Assembly (NCBI RefSeq): GCF_027579695.1 | Contig: NC_083571.1 | Coordinates: 36,813,943 to 36,877,942 of the forward strand | DNA: 64,000 nucleotides | DNA from: Neoarius graeffei | Taxonomy: Eukaryota; Chordata; Actinopteri; Siluriformes; Ariidae | Reading direction: 5' to 3' | In this document: piece after piece, positions 34,091 through 46,500 of the stretch | Layout of the letters: every line of letters begins with the position of its first letter | Position numbering within the stretch: the first letter of the stretch is position 1 | The notes under the pieces: model-generated | The model's database searches: none | What the model was told of the DNA's origin: nothing | Seen by the model: only the letters and a program-made list of their open reading frames with translations | Position numbers and translations under genes: made by a program

Positions 34091-34662
34091 GTAAAATAAA
34101 ATAAAACATATAAATTAACATAAACAATAAATTCCACAATATGAACATAATTCTGCTTTGTTCAGTATAGAAATTATGGTTATTTATCACAGTCAGTTTA
34201 GGAATTCTTTAATTTGATTGCATTTTATTATTTTATTTTATTTTTAAATTATAAACTTTTTTCATAGATTTGAAATATAAATAAATGTTCAATGATTCAA
34301 TGTTAATCTTCAAAATGCTCAATAACAACACAATTAGAAGCAAAAACAAACAAACAAACCAACAAACCCAAGTTCATCAATAAGTTTGTCAATTATGTTT
34401 AATTATTTGGACTATAGCCTATTAGCAAAATTAATTGCACACTTGTAGAATATGTAAAAACTTTGACTTGCTCTTGAATGAGTTAATGTGATGAAGCGAT
34501 CAACTTTTCGTAAACGTACTAAAATTATTTTCACTGTACATTTTATTTTTGCATAATGTTATTTTAACTTCCACTATTTAAATGGTATTGTTTACAACAG
34601 TTACAATGAACCATGTCGTGATGTGATTGTTCACAATTAATGTACTTATGCATTCATTTGCC

Positions 34663-35038
34663 TCATCTCATCTCATTATCTGTAGCCGCTTTATCCTTCT
34701 ACAGGGTCGCAGGCAAGCTGGAGCCTATCCCAGCTGACTATGGGCGAAAGGCGGGGTACACCCTGGACAAGTCGCCAGGTCATCACAGGGCTGACACATA
34801 GACACAGACAACCATTCACACTCACATTCACACCTACGGTCAATTTAGAGTCACCAGTTAACCTAACCTGCATGTCTTTGGACTGTGGGGGAAATCGGAG
34901 CACCCGAAGGAAACCCATGCGGACACGGGGAGAACATGCAAACTCCGCACAGAAAGGCCCTCGCCGGCCCCGGGGCTCGAACCCAGGACCTTCTTGCTGT
35001 GAGGCGACAGCGCTAACCACTACACCACCGTGCCGCCC
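34663..35038 (-). mobile_element. V-SINE-type SINE, full length
   Basis: Target duplication CATTCATTTGCC, exact (34651-34662 and 35039-35050). Confidence 0.95.
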
Positions 35039-35367
35039 CATTCATTTGCCTATTAGGGTAAAAAAAAAACTTCGGTGACGATGATGTACAAACAAATGAT
35101 ATTTCACAGCACACTGTTGTGTAAAGCAGAGTGAAAGTAACAGGGTGAGTTTGGAGGCGAGCGGTGAAGAAGGTCAGAAGATCAGCGGCTTCTTGATCAG
35201 ATTAAGTCATTAGACTGACAGATGGAGAGACACCTGATAAGGTTGTTGGTTTTATCCCTGGGTGCAAACTTGGTTGGTTTTAATGATAACTGATCAGCAC
35301 TTTTTTTTGTTGCATCCCAAGTATTTTCCACTAATGTAGTCATCTAATTCCCACTTGAACTTGTCTG

Positions 35368-35747
35368 GTGGCGGCACGGTGGTGTAGTGGTTAGCGCTGT
35401 CGCCTCACAGCAAGAAGATCCTGGGTTCGAGCCCCGTGGCCGGCGAGGGCCTTTCTGTGCGGAGTTTGCATGTTCTCCCCGTGTCCGCATGGGTTTCCTC
35501 CGGGTGCTCCGGTTTCCCCCACAGTCCAAAGACATGCAGGTTAGGTTAACTGGTGACTCTAAATTGACCGTAGGTGTGAATGTGAGTGTGAATGGTTGTC
35601 TGTGTCTATGTGTCAGCCCTGTGATGACCTGGCGACTTGTCCAGGGTGTACCCCGCCTTTCGCCCGTAGTCAGCTGGGATAGGCTCCAGCTTGCCTGCGA
35701 CCCTGTAGAACAGGATAAAGCGGCTAGAGATAATGAGATGAGATGAG
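35368..35747 (+). mobile_element. V-SINE-type SINE, full length
   Basis: Target duplication ACTTGTCTG (35359-35367 and 35748-35756). Close to consensus over its whole length. Confidence 0.95.
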
Positions 35748-36284
35748 ACTTGTCTGTTCACATGACACCTAAGAACCTGTGACGAAGAAAGACGTTTCCT
35801 GTGTACCTTTTGTAACTTGTGTAACAGCAGTTGAACACTTACGTAAATGTAACCTAACAAACAGCTGTGACTGGTTAACATCAAAGTGATAAAGTGGAGA
35901 GAGGAAGGCTGGACTTCCAAGCTCCGCCCACACTCGCTCATGTAACATATGTAAATATGCAACATAAAAAACAGACTTATTATTAAACATCTAACACGAG
36001 ACCTAATAACTCAGTCTTAAGGATAAGGAAAGGTTTGAGGTAGAAACCAACAGCGACTGCTTTAGTATTCTTTTGCTAAATTCTTTTGCTAAAGTTTTAA
36101 ATTGTTAAAGCTAGACGGCCTGTCAATTTCATAAAATCGGTGAAATTTAGTTCCCTCTGAAATGTGGTCATTGTGATATATGTTTATTTCTGTAATATCT
36201 AAAAAAAAACAAAAAACACCAGGCCATTCTATGGTTGGTTTACCTTCTAGCTTCTTTTTCTGCTTCTTTTGGGTTTTACAGTAT

Positions 36285-37252
36285 GGAATCAATTTTGTGC
36301 CAAAATGTTCATACAATACTTTTGAAATATCGAACAAAAACGACAAATCAAAATACAAAAAAAGAAAAAAAAGTCAATTTTTTTAGACTGGCAAACAAAT
36401 TATTCGTGTAATCGTGCAAAATATCAGTCTATTACTCTTCAGAAACCTTTTATTTTTGTTCCGCGTCTTTCTCAGTTTTGTTTGACGTAATTTATTTTGG
36501 TTGCGATTCCAGCTTTCTCGTTTGCGCTCCCTGACTTTTTGCTTGCAGTTTTGGCACAAACTTTACGTGTGGGTGGGCTGTCCATGAATGCATTCCCATT
36601 GGGTAACTTGTGTTTGACTGACAGCTACGCTCAGCCATTCCCCCGGAGGCTGTTGCGGCCATTTCCTACTCGGATTCTGGCGGACTGTTTGACGAGTGAC
36701 CGATCCATTGACGGTAAACAAGGATTGAGTGGACTTCAGTGGCGACTATGACATTGAATTAATTCAACAAAGTGTAAATTCAATATCATAGTCGCCACTG
36801 AAGTCCACTCGATCCTTGTTTACCGTCACTGGATCGGTCACTCGTCAAACAGTCCGCCAGAATCCGAGTAGGAAATGGCCGCAACAGCCTCCGGGGGAAT
36901 CGCTGAGCGTAGCTGTCAGTCAAACACAAGTTAGCCAATGGGAATGCATTCCTGGACAGCCCACCCACACGTGAAGTTTGTGCCAAAACTGCAAGCAAAA
37001 AGTCAGGGAGCGCAAACGAGAAAGCTGGAATCGCAACCAAAATAAATTACATCAAACAAAACTGAGAAAGACGCGGAACAAAAATAAAAGGTTTCTGAAG
37101 AGTAATAGACTGATATTTTGCACGATTACACGAATAATTTGTTTGCCAGTCTAAAAAAATTGACTTTTTTTTCTTTTTTTGTATTTTGATTTGTCGTTTT
37201 TGTTTGATATTTCAAAAGTATTGTATGAACATTTTGGCACAAAATTGATTCC
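36285..37252. repeat. Large inverted repeat, ~480-bp arms
   Basis: Every position x on the left matches 73537-x on the right: the two 84-codon frames at 36497-36751 (+) and 36786-37040 (-) are mirror copies. The loop is about 26 bp around 36768 (GAATTAATTC). A handful of substitutions separate the arms. Outside the arms similarity fades over about 20 bp. It is probably a foldback transposon. The 84-residue reading is not recognised and is not claimed as a protein. Confidence 0.92.
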
Positions 37253-37604
37253 ATATTACAGCAGCTGGCATCCAGTGTTGCATTACTGCCATCTACAGGT
37301 TTACCTTTGACCATGCACTGACAGTTACATCATTCTGTCGCTAAATGAACAGCTGATCACACCGAGGTGCTCGCTGACCTTCGATATTTATTAGTTTGGT
37401 CCTGCATTTCCTTTCCTTCGCAACATAACGTCTTTTCTTCTCGCTTTCCATTACTGTAGTCGGTCTTTCCCGTTTAATTTGCGTCTTTTGTTTTTCTGTC
37501 TTGTTTCAAATTTGTATCCCACAATGCCTTGCGTGAGCAGGGACAGCCCACTACGTGATGCATGACGTAGTATCTTGAATGGTGAAGCAAGAAAAAATAG
37601 CAGA

Positions 37605-37632
37605 GAATTTAGGGCCACGTGGCCCTAAATTC
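37605..37632. repeat. Perfect 28-bp palindrome
   Basis: GAATTTAGGGCCAC followed directly by its reverse complement, with no loop. The centre contains CCACGTGG. Confidence 0.9.
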
Positions 37633-37884
37633 ATGAATTGTTCTCTTTAGGGAAAAAAAACCCTAATAAAACTGGAAGTCTGTGATTCAAATTCAGTAGC
37701 TTTCAGTCCACTAAACAAGAATAATTGGGTGTCAGGGAAAATTATTTTTATGACCTAAACTTGAAAAATCTAAAAGGCAGTCTACCTTTAAATTATGTCA
37801 TCAACAGCATGGTGATTAAATGAAAGAGGGAAAAAATCAGAACCCAAAATGCTATCAATACCATCTCAATCTGGATTAGTGAAA

Positions 37885-38753
37885 TTAGTTAGAATTAAAC
37901 ATTACTTTCAGCTCTACTTTCAGTGTTGCCTCAACTTGATTTGCCATCATGATGGTATGATCGTGAACAGTTCTTGCCGACAGAGGCATGTCTTTTATTC
38001 GTTTGATTATTTTGTCTTTATCCGAAAAGTCATCAAAAAGTTCATTGGGAACATCAAGCATGAATGTTTTTGGCATACTCCCCATCTGTGAATGGCTTTC
38101 CGTTTCTCACAATTGCTAAAGCACCAGCAAAGCTAGCCGAATTCCAGTCACCTTGTTGGGTCCAGACACGGAGTTGCTGCTGACCAGCTTGCACTCTGCA
38201 CAGTAGCTCTTGACATGCTTTCTTCCTGCTGTCCCCCTCTGGATATTTCGATGCAAATGTAGTATGGTGTGTGTTGAAGTGCCGCTTTATATTTGACCGT
38301 TTCATCGATGCAATTTTATCATTGCATATTAGACACACTGCAGAACCTGCTCTCTCCACAAAGGCGGATTCCTCTGTCCATTCCTGCTGAAAAGTACGAT
38401 ACTCCTCATCTTTTTTTCTTTTAGCCATCTTCTTCGTCAAAAGGGTTTCTGCAATTAGCTAGCTGACTACTTGAAAAGGAGGGAAGTTTACTTCCTGACC
38501 TCACAACGACCCGTGTAGGTTACGCATTATCCAATAAAAATAGAAATTTGGTGTTGTCCCGGAGGAGAGCTGTGATTGGCTCCAGCCACCCGCAACCATG
38601 AACATGAGCGGTAGAAAATGAATGGATTGAAATACATGAGAATGTTTTAAATTTTTTACGTTATTTTTTTTTTATTAAAGATTTGTCTGCGAGCCAGATG
38701 CAGCCATCAAAAGAGCCACATCTGGCTCGCGAGCCATAGGTTCCCGACCCCTG
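37885..38753 (-). pseudogene. hAT (Charlie-like) transposase N-terminal remnant
   Basis: The minus strand starts with a hAT-style end CAGGGGTCGGGAACC at 38753 and a subterminal GCTCGCGAGCCAGATG. A frame from 38440 follows, with a BED-type zinc finger (A-V-C-L-I-C-N-D ... I-K-R-H-F-N-T-H-H), then SFAGALAIVRNGKPFTDGEY. A shift near 38065 moves the reading to FMLDVPNELFDDFSDKDKII ... PLSARTVHD at 38070-37930. After about 37900 the family sequence is lost. The catalytic domain and left end are missing. Host genes of the GTF2IRD2/ZBED type share this region, but the transposon end and the frame damage argue for a dead element. Confidence 0.78.
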
Positions 38754-38757
38754 CCAG

Positions 38758-38930
38758 GTGCTGTAGCATAGCGACCCACTGCTTTGGGTATGTGTGTGTG
38801 CTCTTTGCTCACTTGTGTGTGTGCATGCGTGTGTTCACTGCTTCAGATGGGTTAAATGCAGAGGATGAATTTCACTGTGCTTGAGTGTGCATGTGACAAA
38901 TAAGGGCTTCTTCTTCTTCTTCTTCTTCAC
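38758..38930 (+). mobile_element. Probable SINE tail with (TTC)n end
   Basis: GGGTTAAATGCAGAGGATGAATTTCACTG ... GACAAATAAGGGCTTC(TTC)n is a tail type seen in several teleost tRNA-derived SINEs. The head could not be read, so the family is left open. Confidence 0.5.
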
Positions 38931-39631
38931 AGGAAAAGTGTTGTATGAAAAGGTTGACTGAGGTCATTTTGATGCAATATGCTATCAGGAACTGGACAGG
39001 AAGGGAAACTAAGGCAGGTCTTGGGATAACTCTATTATGCTTCTATCTTTAACTCACACTGAACTCATTGTGATCTGAGGATAGGGTGAAATCATTGGAA
39101 GTTGCACAACTCAGGTGTTATTTTTATATTTTATATTTAAGTCAAGCATGGGGAATTCTATAGGTGGCACCAATCAAACCCTTATTTCCAATGGTAATAA
39201 AATAACTACTGTATATAATGCTGTGCTCACACATAACCTTTTTATTTAAAACAATATCTTGAGCAACATTGCTTGAGATTTTGCAAACAAAGATGTATTC
39301 TCAAAGGAAATATTAATTTACACAAGATCCTCTTCATTTTGCACTAGACTACAAGCTTCACGTACCGTACATAAGAAGTAATCGCAAATCACACCTATAC
39401 ATTTGTGTCAGAGCTCCAAATTCCACTGCACTTTTTTCCTGCCATTTGGTAAAAACTAAAATTCATTTCTTTTCCCTCCAGACCTTATTATGAGGAAACC
39501 ATTAGAGGATCTTATCCCAGTGTGGAATCAGGGAGTGTGTCCTTCCTATCAGGTTTAGTCATGGGCGTGGCCATTCCTGCCACGCCATAGCTCTGAGACA
39601 GCCCATTGGACCACTGAGTCATCCATCAACC

Positions 39632-40636
39632 ATGGTCACCATGGTTTCAGCCAATCAGCAGCCAAGAAGGCATCATGTGAGGAGGAAACTTCGTGCATCA
39701 CGGATCCTTGGGTTTGTGCTGAGCTTGTTCGCATTCTCTCTGCTCCTGTGTTGGAGTGCCTTCAGAAGAAGAGATGAGCCTCAGCACCATAGAACTCCAC
39801 GCTCCACCCATCAGGATGGGGTGGAGCTTCCCACACCAATGATAGTGGTGATTGATCACCATGGAGATTATCCTGAGGATTTGTTCTCTCTAGAGGAAAG
39901 GCGTCAGGGTGCTGTGGTGCTGCACATATTTGGGATGCTGTACATGTTCATCTCACTGGCCATAGTGTGTGATGAGTTCTTTGTCCCAGCACTTACTGTC
40001 ATCATAGAGAAGCTGGAGATCTCAGATGATGTAGCAGGTGCCACCTTTATGGCAGCTGGAGGCTCCGCCCCTGAGCTCTTCACATCTGTCATTGGTGTGT
40101 TCATCTCGCACAGCAATATTGGAATCGGCACCATCGTAGGCTCTGCCGTCTTCAACATCCTCTTTGTGATTGGCATGTGCGCACTGTTCTCACGTGAGAT
40201 ACTCAATCTCACCTGGTGGCCACTCTTCCGTGATGTCTCTTTCTACATCATGGACCTCATCATGCTCATCTACTTCTTCTTGGACAATTATATCACCTAT
40301 CTGGAGAGCATGGCTCTACTAGGAGCCTATTGTTCCTATGTGCTCTTCATGAAATTCAATGTCACTGTGGAGATGATCATCAAGACCCTGATTAACCAGA
40401 ACCAGGTGGATGCATTGGAGACTGTGTCCAAGGTGAGTCAAGTTCAGTCTCAATCTCTGTCCATGAAGTAGTCAGTCACCTGTTTTGCCTCCTAGCCATG
40501 CTGGATTACGGTTACCTGGGTAAAATCATCTGAGGAAGTACAGAACACCCATCAAGTACACACAGAAAGAAACTCAAAATCAGGCAAAGATGGCTGACCA
40601 GTGAAGGTTCATGAGGTAGGGTGTGGGGTTTGATTT

Positions 40637-40675
<39 letters not shown>

Positions 40676-43509
40676 TTTATTTATAGGCACCTTTCAGGAC
40701 ACTCAAGGTCACCGTACAAAGAAAATAATAAAAGCAATCGATAAAATGAAAAACATAACAATAAAAATAGTGCAAAACATAATAAAACAGAAATAAAGTG
40801 CAACAGTGGGGTCATTTTAGGCTACATCTAGTTGTAGTATCTTCCTCAAACCTTCACTTACAGACCCACTTACAGGTGGAAGCAAAGAAGACCATAAAGT
40901 GAAGTAAAGATGCTTTGGCCACACCCACTTACAACATTTGCACAACTATGTTGTGCTTTCTTATCCATATGATGTATGTAACTAACTTCTATCCCTGTCC
41001 CCACATATCATATTGACAGTAGAGTTATCATAGATGTCTTGGAGGACATTATAATATATAGATTTAGGCACTGCCTAAAAGCGGAGCTCCCATCTGTTTC
41101 TGGGTTGTAGAATTTTCTTATATCTTAGTCAGTCTCTTTTGTTTTATTTCTTTACTGGCTAGCACTGGCCACTAGGCGGTGTGTGTGTGACTGGTAATTA
41201 CTAGCACTGACCACTAGGCGGTGTGTCTCATCTCATTACCTCTAGCCGCTTTATCCTTCTACAGGGTCGCAGGCAAGCTGGAGCCTATCCCAGCTGACTA
41301 TGGGCGAAAGGCGGGGTACACCCTGGACAAGTCGCCAGGTCATCACAGGGCTGACGCATAGACACAGACAACCATTCACACTCACATTCACACCTATGGT
41401 CAATTTAGAATCACCAGTTAACCTAACCTGCATGTCTTTGGACTGTGGGGGAAACCGGAGCACCCGGAGGAGACCCACGCAGACACGGGGAGAACATGCA
41501 AACTCCGCACAGAAAGGCCCTCGCCGGCCATGGGGCTCGAACCCGGACCTTCTTGCTGTGAGGCGACAGCGCTAACCACTACACCACCGTGCCTAGGCGG
41601 TGTGTATGACTGGTAATTACTAACACTGGCCACTAGGCGGTGTGTCTCATCTCATCTCATCTCATCTCATTATGTCTAGCCGCTTTATCCTGTTCTACAG
41701 GGTCGCAGGCAAGCTGGAGCCTATCCCAGCTGACTACGGGCAAAAGGCAGGGTACACCCTGGACAAGTCGCCAGGTCATTGCAGGGCTGACACATAGACA
41801 CAGACAACCATTCACACTCACATTCCCACCTACGGTCAATTTAGAGTCACCAGTTAACCTAACCTGCATGTCTTTGGACTGTGAGGGAAACCGGAGCACC
41901 CGGAGGAAACCCACGTGGACACGGGGAGAACATACAAACTCCGCACAGAAAGGCCGTCGCCGGCCACGGGGCTCGAACCCAGACCTTCTTGCTGTGAGGC
42001 GACAGCGCTAACCACTACATCACCGTGCCGCCTAGGCGGTGTGTATGACTGGTAATTAGGCGGTGTGTATGACTGGTAATTACTAACACTGACCACTAGG
42101 CGGTGTGTATGACTGGTAATTACTAACACTGGCCACTAGGCGGTGTGTATGACTGGTAATTACTATCACTGGCCACTAGGCGGTGTGTATGACTGATAAT
42201 TACTAACACTGGCCACTAGGCGGTGTGTATGACTGGTAATTACTAACACTGACCACTAGGTGGTGTGTATGAGTGGTGGTACACGTACATGGACAAACCA
42301 CAAAAAATCGACTCAATGGGTTTACCATTTTTTCTTAGGTATGGTGCTCCGCTAGAGCTCCGCTATAATTCACTTAGATTGTGTTGCTTTATAATTCAAA
42401 CACCTCTATGCCTTGTAACCTAGAACTAATGTCTTTCTGCACAACAATCCCACTCGTGGGTACATAGCATTCAAGTTTCAGATTTGCTTTTGATAGGAAT
42501 GATAATAATGATACAGCAAGTTCTTAAAACTAAAGGTGGCTTCTTTATCTCTCATGCAACTGGAGACAGATTTGTTGCTTTCTGATCTGGCGTGTCCTTC
42601 TGACAGAAGTCAGGGGATTTAAGATGGCCATAGCCATCTCACATGTCAGAGATCCTCAGTAGTTACAGTTCTCATCTATTTAGAATTTTTTATTTTTTGA
42701 ATATGAATCCAGCAAGCAGTATTCCATCTGCATGAGGTTGTGGATTAGTCTTAGCTTTGTAGTGCTGGGGTTTAAACTCACAATCCAAATCAGTGACCCA
42801 CAGCCTTAACCTCTGAGCCAGCACTACTAAAAACTCTCCGAAAAACAGCTACCAAACTGAGATTGTAGGGTACAAACACTCGTCAGTGAGGTGGGACCCT
42901 CAAGGGTAGATCTTTGGTACCTTTATAGGATACAAAAGGTAGTGCAATATCTTTGCATTATAGAATTGGACCTAAAGACCATTATTGTTCCATTGCGGTA
43001 CAATTACATTGTTTTACCTTGAGGAACATGTATGGTACATTTTTCTTGACAGATTATAAATAAATAAGGGAAACATAACAGGATGAGAAATAAAGAGTAG
43101 GAGAGTATAATTCCCCTTCCCAAGTGATGTGACATAATTACATACCGCATCAACTACTAACCCAGCTTTCATAAGTTTGACAATACTGAAAAAAAATTTT
43201 CAGTGTAGTGGAACCCATGAAAATTGGAGGTTGCTAATGGAATATAAAGTCATTTCTTGAGTCCCCAACACATTACTAATGATTCTGTTGTGTTTACACT
43301 ATTTACACTGTTTAAAAGACATAATGGCTATATGCTAGCTGGCTAAATCATTAACTAGTTTAAACATGGCACCATAGTTGTTTAGCAAACAGTGTTCATA
43401 CAACTTTATCTACTTGAAGGCAAGCATATTGTCACCTTCCCATGTCAATCAGTTTTAGAGGGCATGCCTAGAAGGCATTTTCTGAGATTGGCAGGCATAA
43501 AATAGCATT

Positions 43510-43557
<48 letters not shown>

Positions 43558-46500
43558 AGATCCAGCAGAAGCATGGATTCCCACATGTAACCCCTTCTTC
43601 CGCTGCACTAATCTGTTAAGCGCATCAGATCCTGTTAGTGTGGCTAACTTTAGCCAGGAGCCACGCTTTGTCCTCAAGAGTCAAAACAGCATGACCTCAA
43701 ACTCAAACTCATGGCCATAAAAAAGTGTGATATACACGTAGTGTGAAGTTCTTTTCAGTAGATTTACATACAGTATTTGGGTCTGTAGTGTAAGAAACAC
43801 TGATTTTCTCATTTCAGTCCATGGTAACAGGCTGACTGAAATCCAGTAATCCAGAAGAACCTACTTTGCTGAGTGTGACAGTGAATAGATATTTAAAAAA
43901 AGACTCTTAATGCTTAAGGGAGTGACCTTCTAAGACCTTCTGCAAAGTCTTTCACTGTCTGTTTCACAAGGACTATTTTTATCATGCTACATTTCATTTA
44001 CATTTAAACATTTGGCAGATGTTCAGTCTTATCCAGAGTGACTTCCAAATGTGGGAACAGCTTAAACTGCAGTGATAAACAATACTCTCGGAATGCGAAT
44101 GGGGAATTAGAGACTAATGGTAGTTTGGAGTAGAATTATCTTAATAACACCTTAATATAAGCACCAGTCCTGTTGGGTTGTGATTCTAACAGTTTGTTGA
44201 GAGAGTTTCTGTCAGGTTTATTCCACTGTTCCACTGACTTGGCACGCAGTTCAGCTACAGTGTGTGGAATCTATTTTGGTGTTTCACCTGCTGTTCCAAC
44301 AATCTGACAGCTGACTTGTCCATTTTGACACACCAGCCTATTTGGCAAATTCCTTTTTTTTAATATGTGTCATTTTGCCTTATCAAATGTGATCATCAAC
44401 ACACATTATTTTGCCCCTTCTTCCAACCCATCTACACAATAATATCTCTGTCAACCTGCCACATTTTTATATGGCGGGTGACCTACTGACTTTGTACAAT
44501 AGATCACTGCTATTGGTAGATGTAGCACACCAGAAAGGGCTCTTTAGATCTTTGTAGCAGGATTAGCAACATGGGGCTGTTCTCATCATCATCATGATCA
44601 TCATCTTCTTCTGCCTTATCCAGCACTGTTGCCAGGTCAGGGTCCATGTGGACCCTATTAATCCACGTCATATTAATTGCAGCATAGTTTTACACTGGAT
44701 GCCCTTCCTGCCATAACACTCCCATTTCTGGGCTTGGGAACCAACCATTCACACCTATGTAGCCAATTAGCCTAACTGCATGTCTTTGGACTGTGAGGGA
44801 AACCAAAGCACCTGGAGGAAATTCACACAGACTTGGGGAGAACATGCAAACTCCACACAGAAAAGCCCCCGTCAGCCCCTGGGCTTGAACCCAGAATCTT
44901 CTTGGTGTGAGGTGACAGTGCTTACTGCTACACCACCATGCCGCCCTAACATGGGGCTGTTCTGAGTGGTGGTAAGAGTGGTAAGTTGGTTATGTTCCTC
45001 CACTGTAGACCCAGAACACTGAAGCAGGGAGATCTTGTGCTCTCGAAAAAAGGATATGCCAGTAGCTATGCTGTTAAAGATCTGGGTTGTGTGTAATTCT
45101 GAACCAGATTACATAGATTGCATGGTGCAAAGCACTTTTAGGCTTGGTAAGCAAGGAGAAGTATTCAAATTGATTCTTGCTGTGACAGAAAGTTGGATTG
45201 ACCAAAGGGCAGTGACATGAGAAAACCTCAGGAAGGTATTACGCAAACAAGCAGCATTGTTCTGAATAATCTCCACAGGATGTACCAAAGGGGAATAACT
45301 AAGGAAGTTTCCCAGATCTGACCCGAGTTGATCAAAATATGATGATTATAAAGAGACACTCAGACTCTAGAATTGAGACCAAAAAGTGAAAGGTTGCAGT
45401 CATCAAGTCTGGAAATGGTTAGTGTTTGAATGAGAATCTGAGCTACTTCTGAGGGAAGAGTTTATTCTGATGTTGATGGTGAGAAAAAAATCTGCAAGGT
45501 CTAGTGGTTGATGTGATCTTATTGAAGAAATTAAGCCCTTCATTCAAAATCATATAAAGACTCTTAGCTGTGTGGATAGATAGTCTGTAAGAGTCCTTAG
45601 CTATTCCATGGATTCATTCTTTTTTTTTGCCAATGGTGAAATCTTGGCTGGTGTTCATCCTGGAAGATAAGACAGTCTGGCAGAAAGGCAGTCTGAGACA
45701 CTTGGAAGGTGGATGCAGAAGAAAACAAATTTTGTGTCATCAGTATATCAGTGTCAGGAGACGTCTTAATATCTGATCACTAAGACCAGTGGCTTTGAGT
45801 ATAGGGGGAACAAAAGTGGACCAAAAATTGATCCTTGAGGAACTCCTATAGTAAAGTGGTGAGGTTAGATCAGGACTGAGGACAGATCAGTTAAATGGAT
45901 CTAGGAACATTTGATTACGGTGAGTTTATGTAGAGTAAGTGCAATGTGTCAGGTCGACACCAGAGTCAGTGCTGAGCCAAGCCCATGAACTGCACTTCCA
46001 GACTACACTAAAAACTAATGTGCCAGATCAGCGTCAGAGTCAATACAAGATTGTGCATTAAAACTATGCTTCTGAACTACAGCATCCCCAGACTACATTA
46101 CCTAGAACACACCGCAGCCAGCATGCACTACTGCCAACGGTCTATCATGACAATCAGTAATGATTAGTTTCTGGACAAAAGCTTAAGTTTGGTATGTTTA
46201 ATTTGTCTCATCTTACGCACAATTACTGTGTTGTTTTCCTTTACTCTTGACCAAGTTTCATGTGATATCTTGTCCAGGCTCATGTTTAGATTCTTTATGT
46301 TTCTGACATAGAAACATAACATTGAGGTTGAGCTTGTTATTAAAAGAATTCAGCTTTTGTATCTGCCTCCCATCTCCCACCTGTGACACAGTGTAATCAG
46401 TGTTGTATTTGACTGTTACTGAGTGGAGGATCTTAGTAATCGGGTCAGTTCTGGGCTATGCTATGTATTAAGAGATCAAATCTTTTGCTGTACCTGGCGA

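Larger units (their letters stand above)
41185..42275. repeat. 40-bp minisatellite interrupted by two SINEs
   Basis: The unit is ACTAGGCGGTGTGTATGACT-GGTAATTACTAACACTGGCC. After 42060 the units are exactly 40 bp. Two to three units precede the first SINE, one lies between the SINEs, and about six follow. It lies in slc24a2 intron 1. Confidence 0.93.

Noticed and set aside
36497-37040. Mirrored 84-codon frames as a gene pair
   Set aside because: They exist only because of the inverted repeat, with no homology recognised and no supporting signals.
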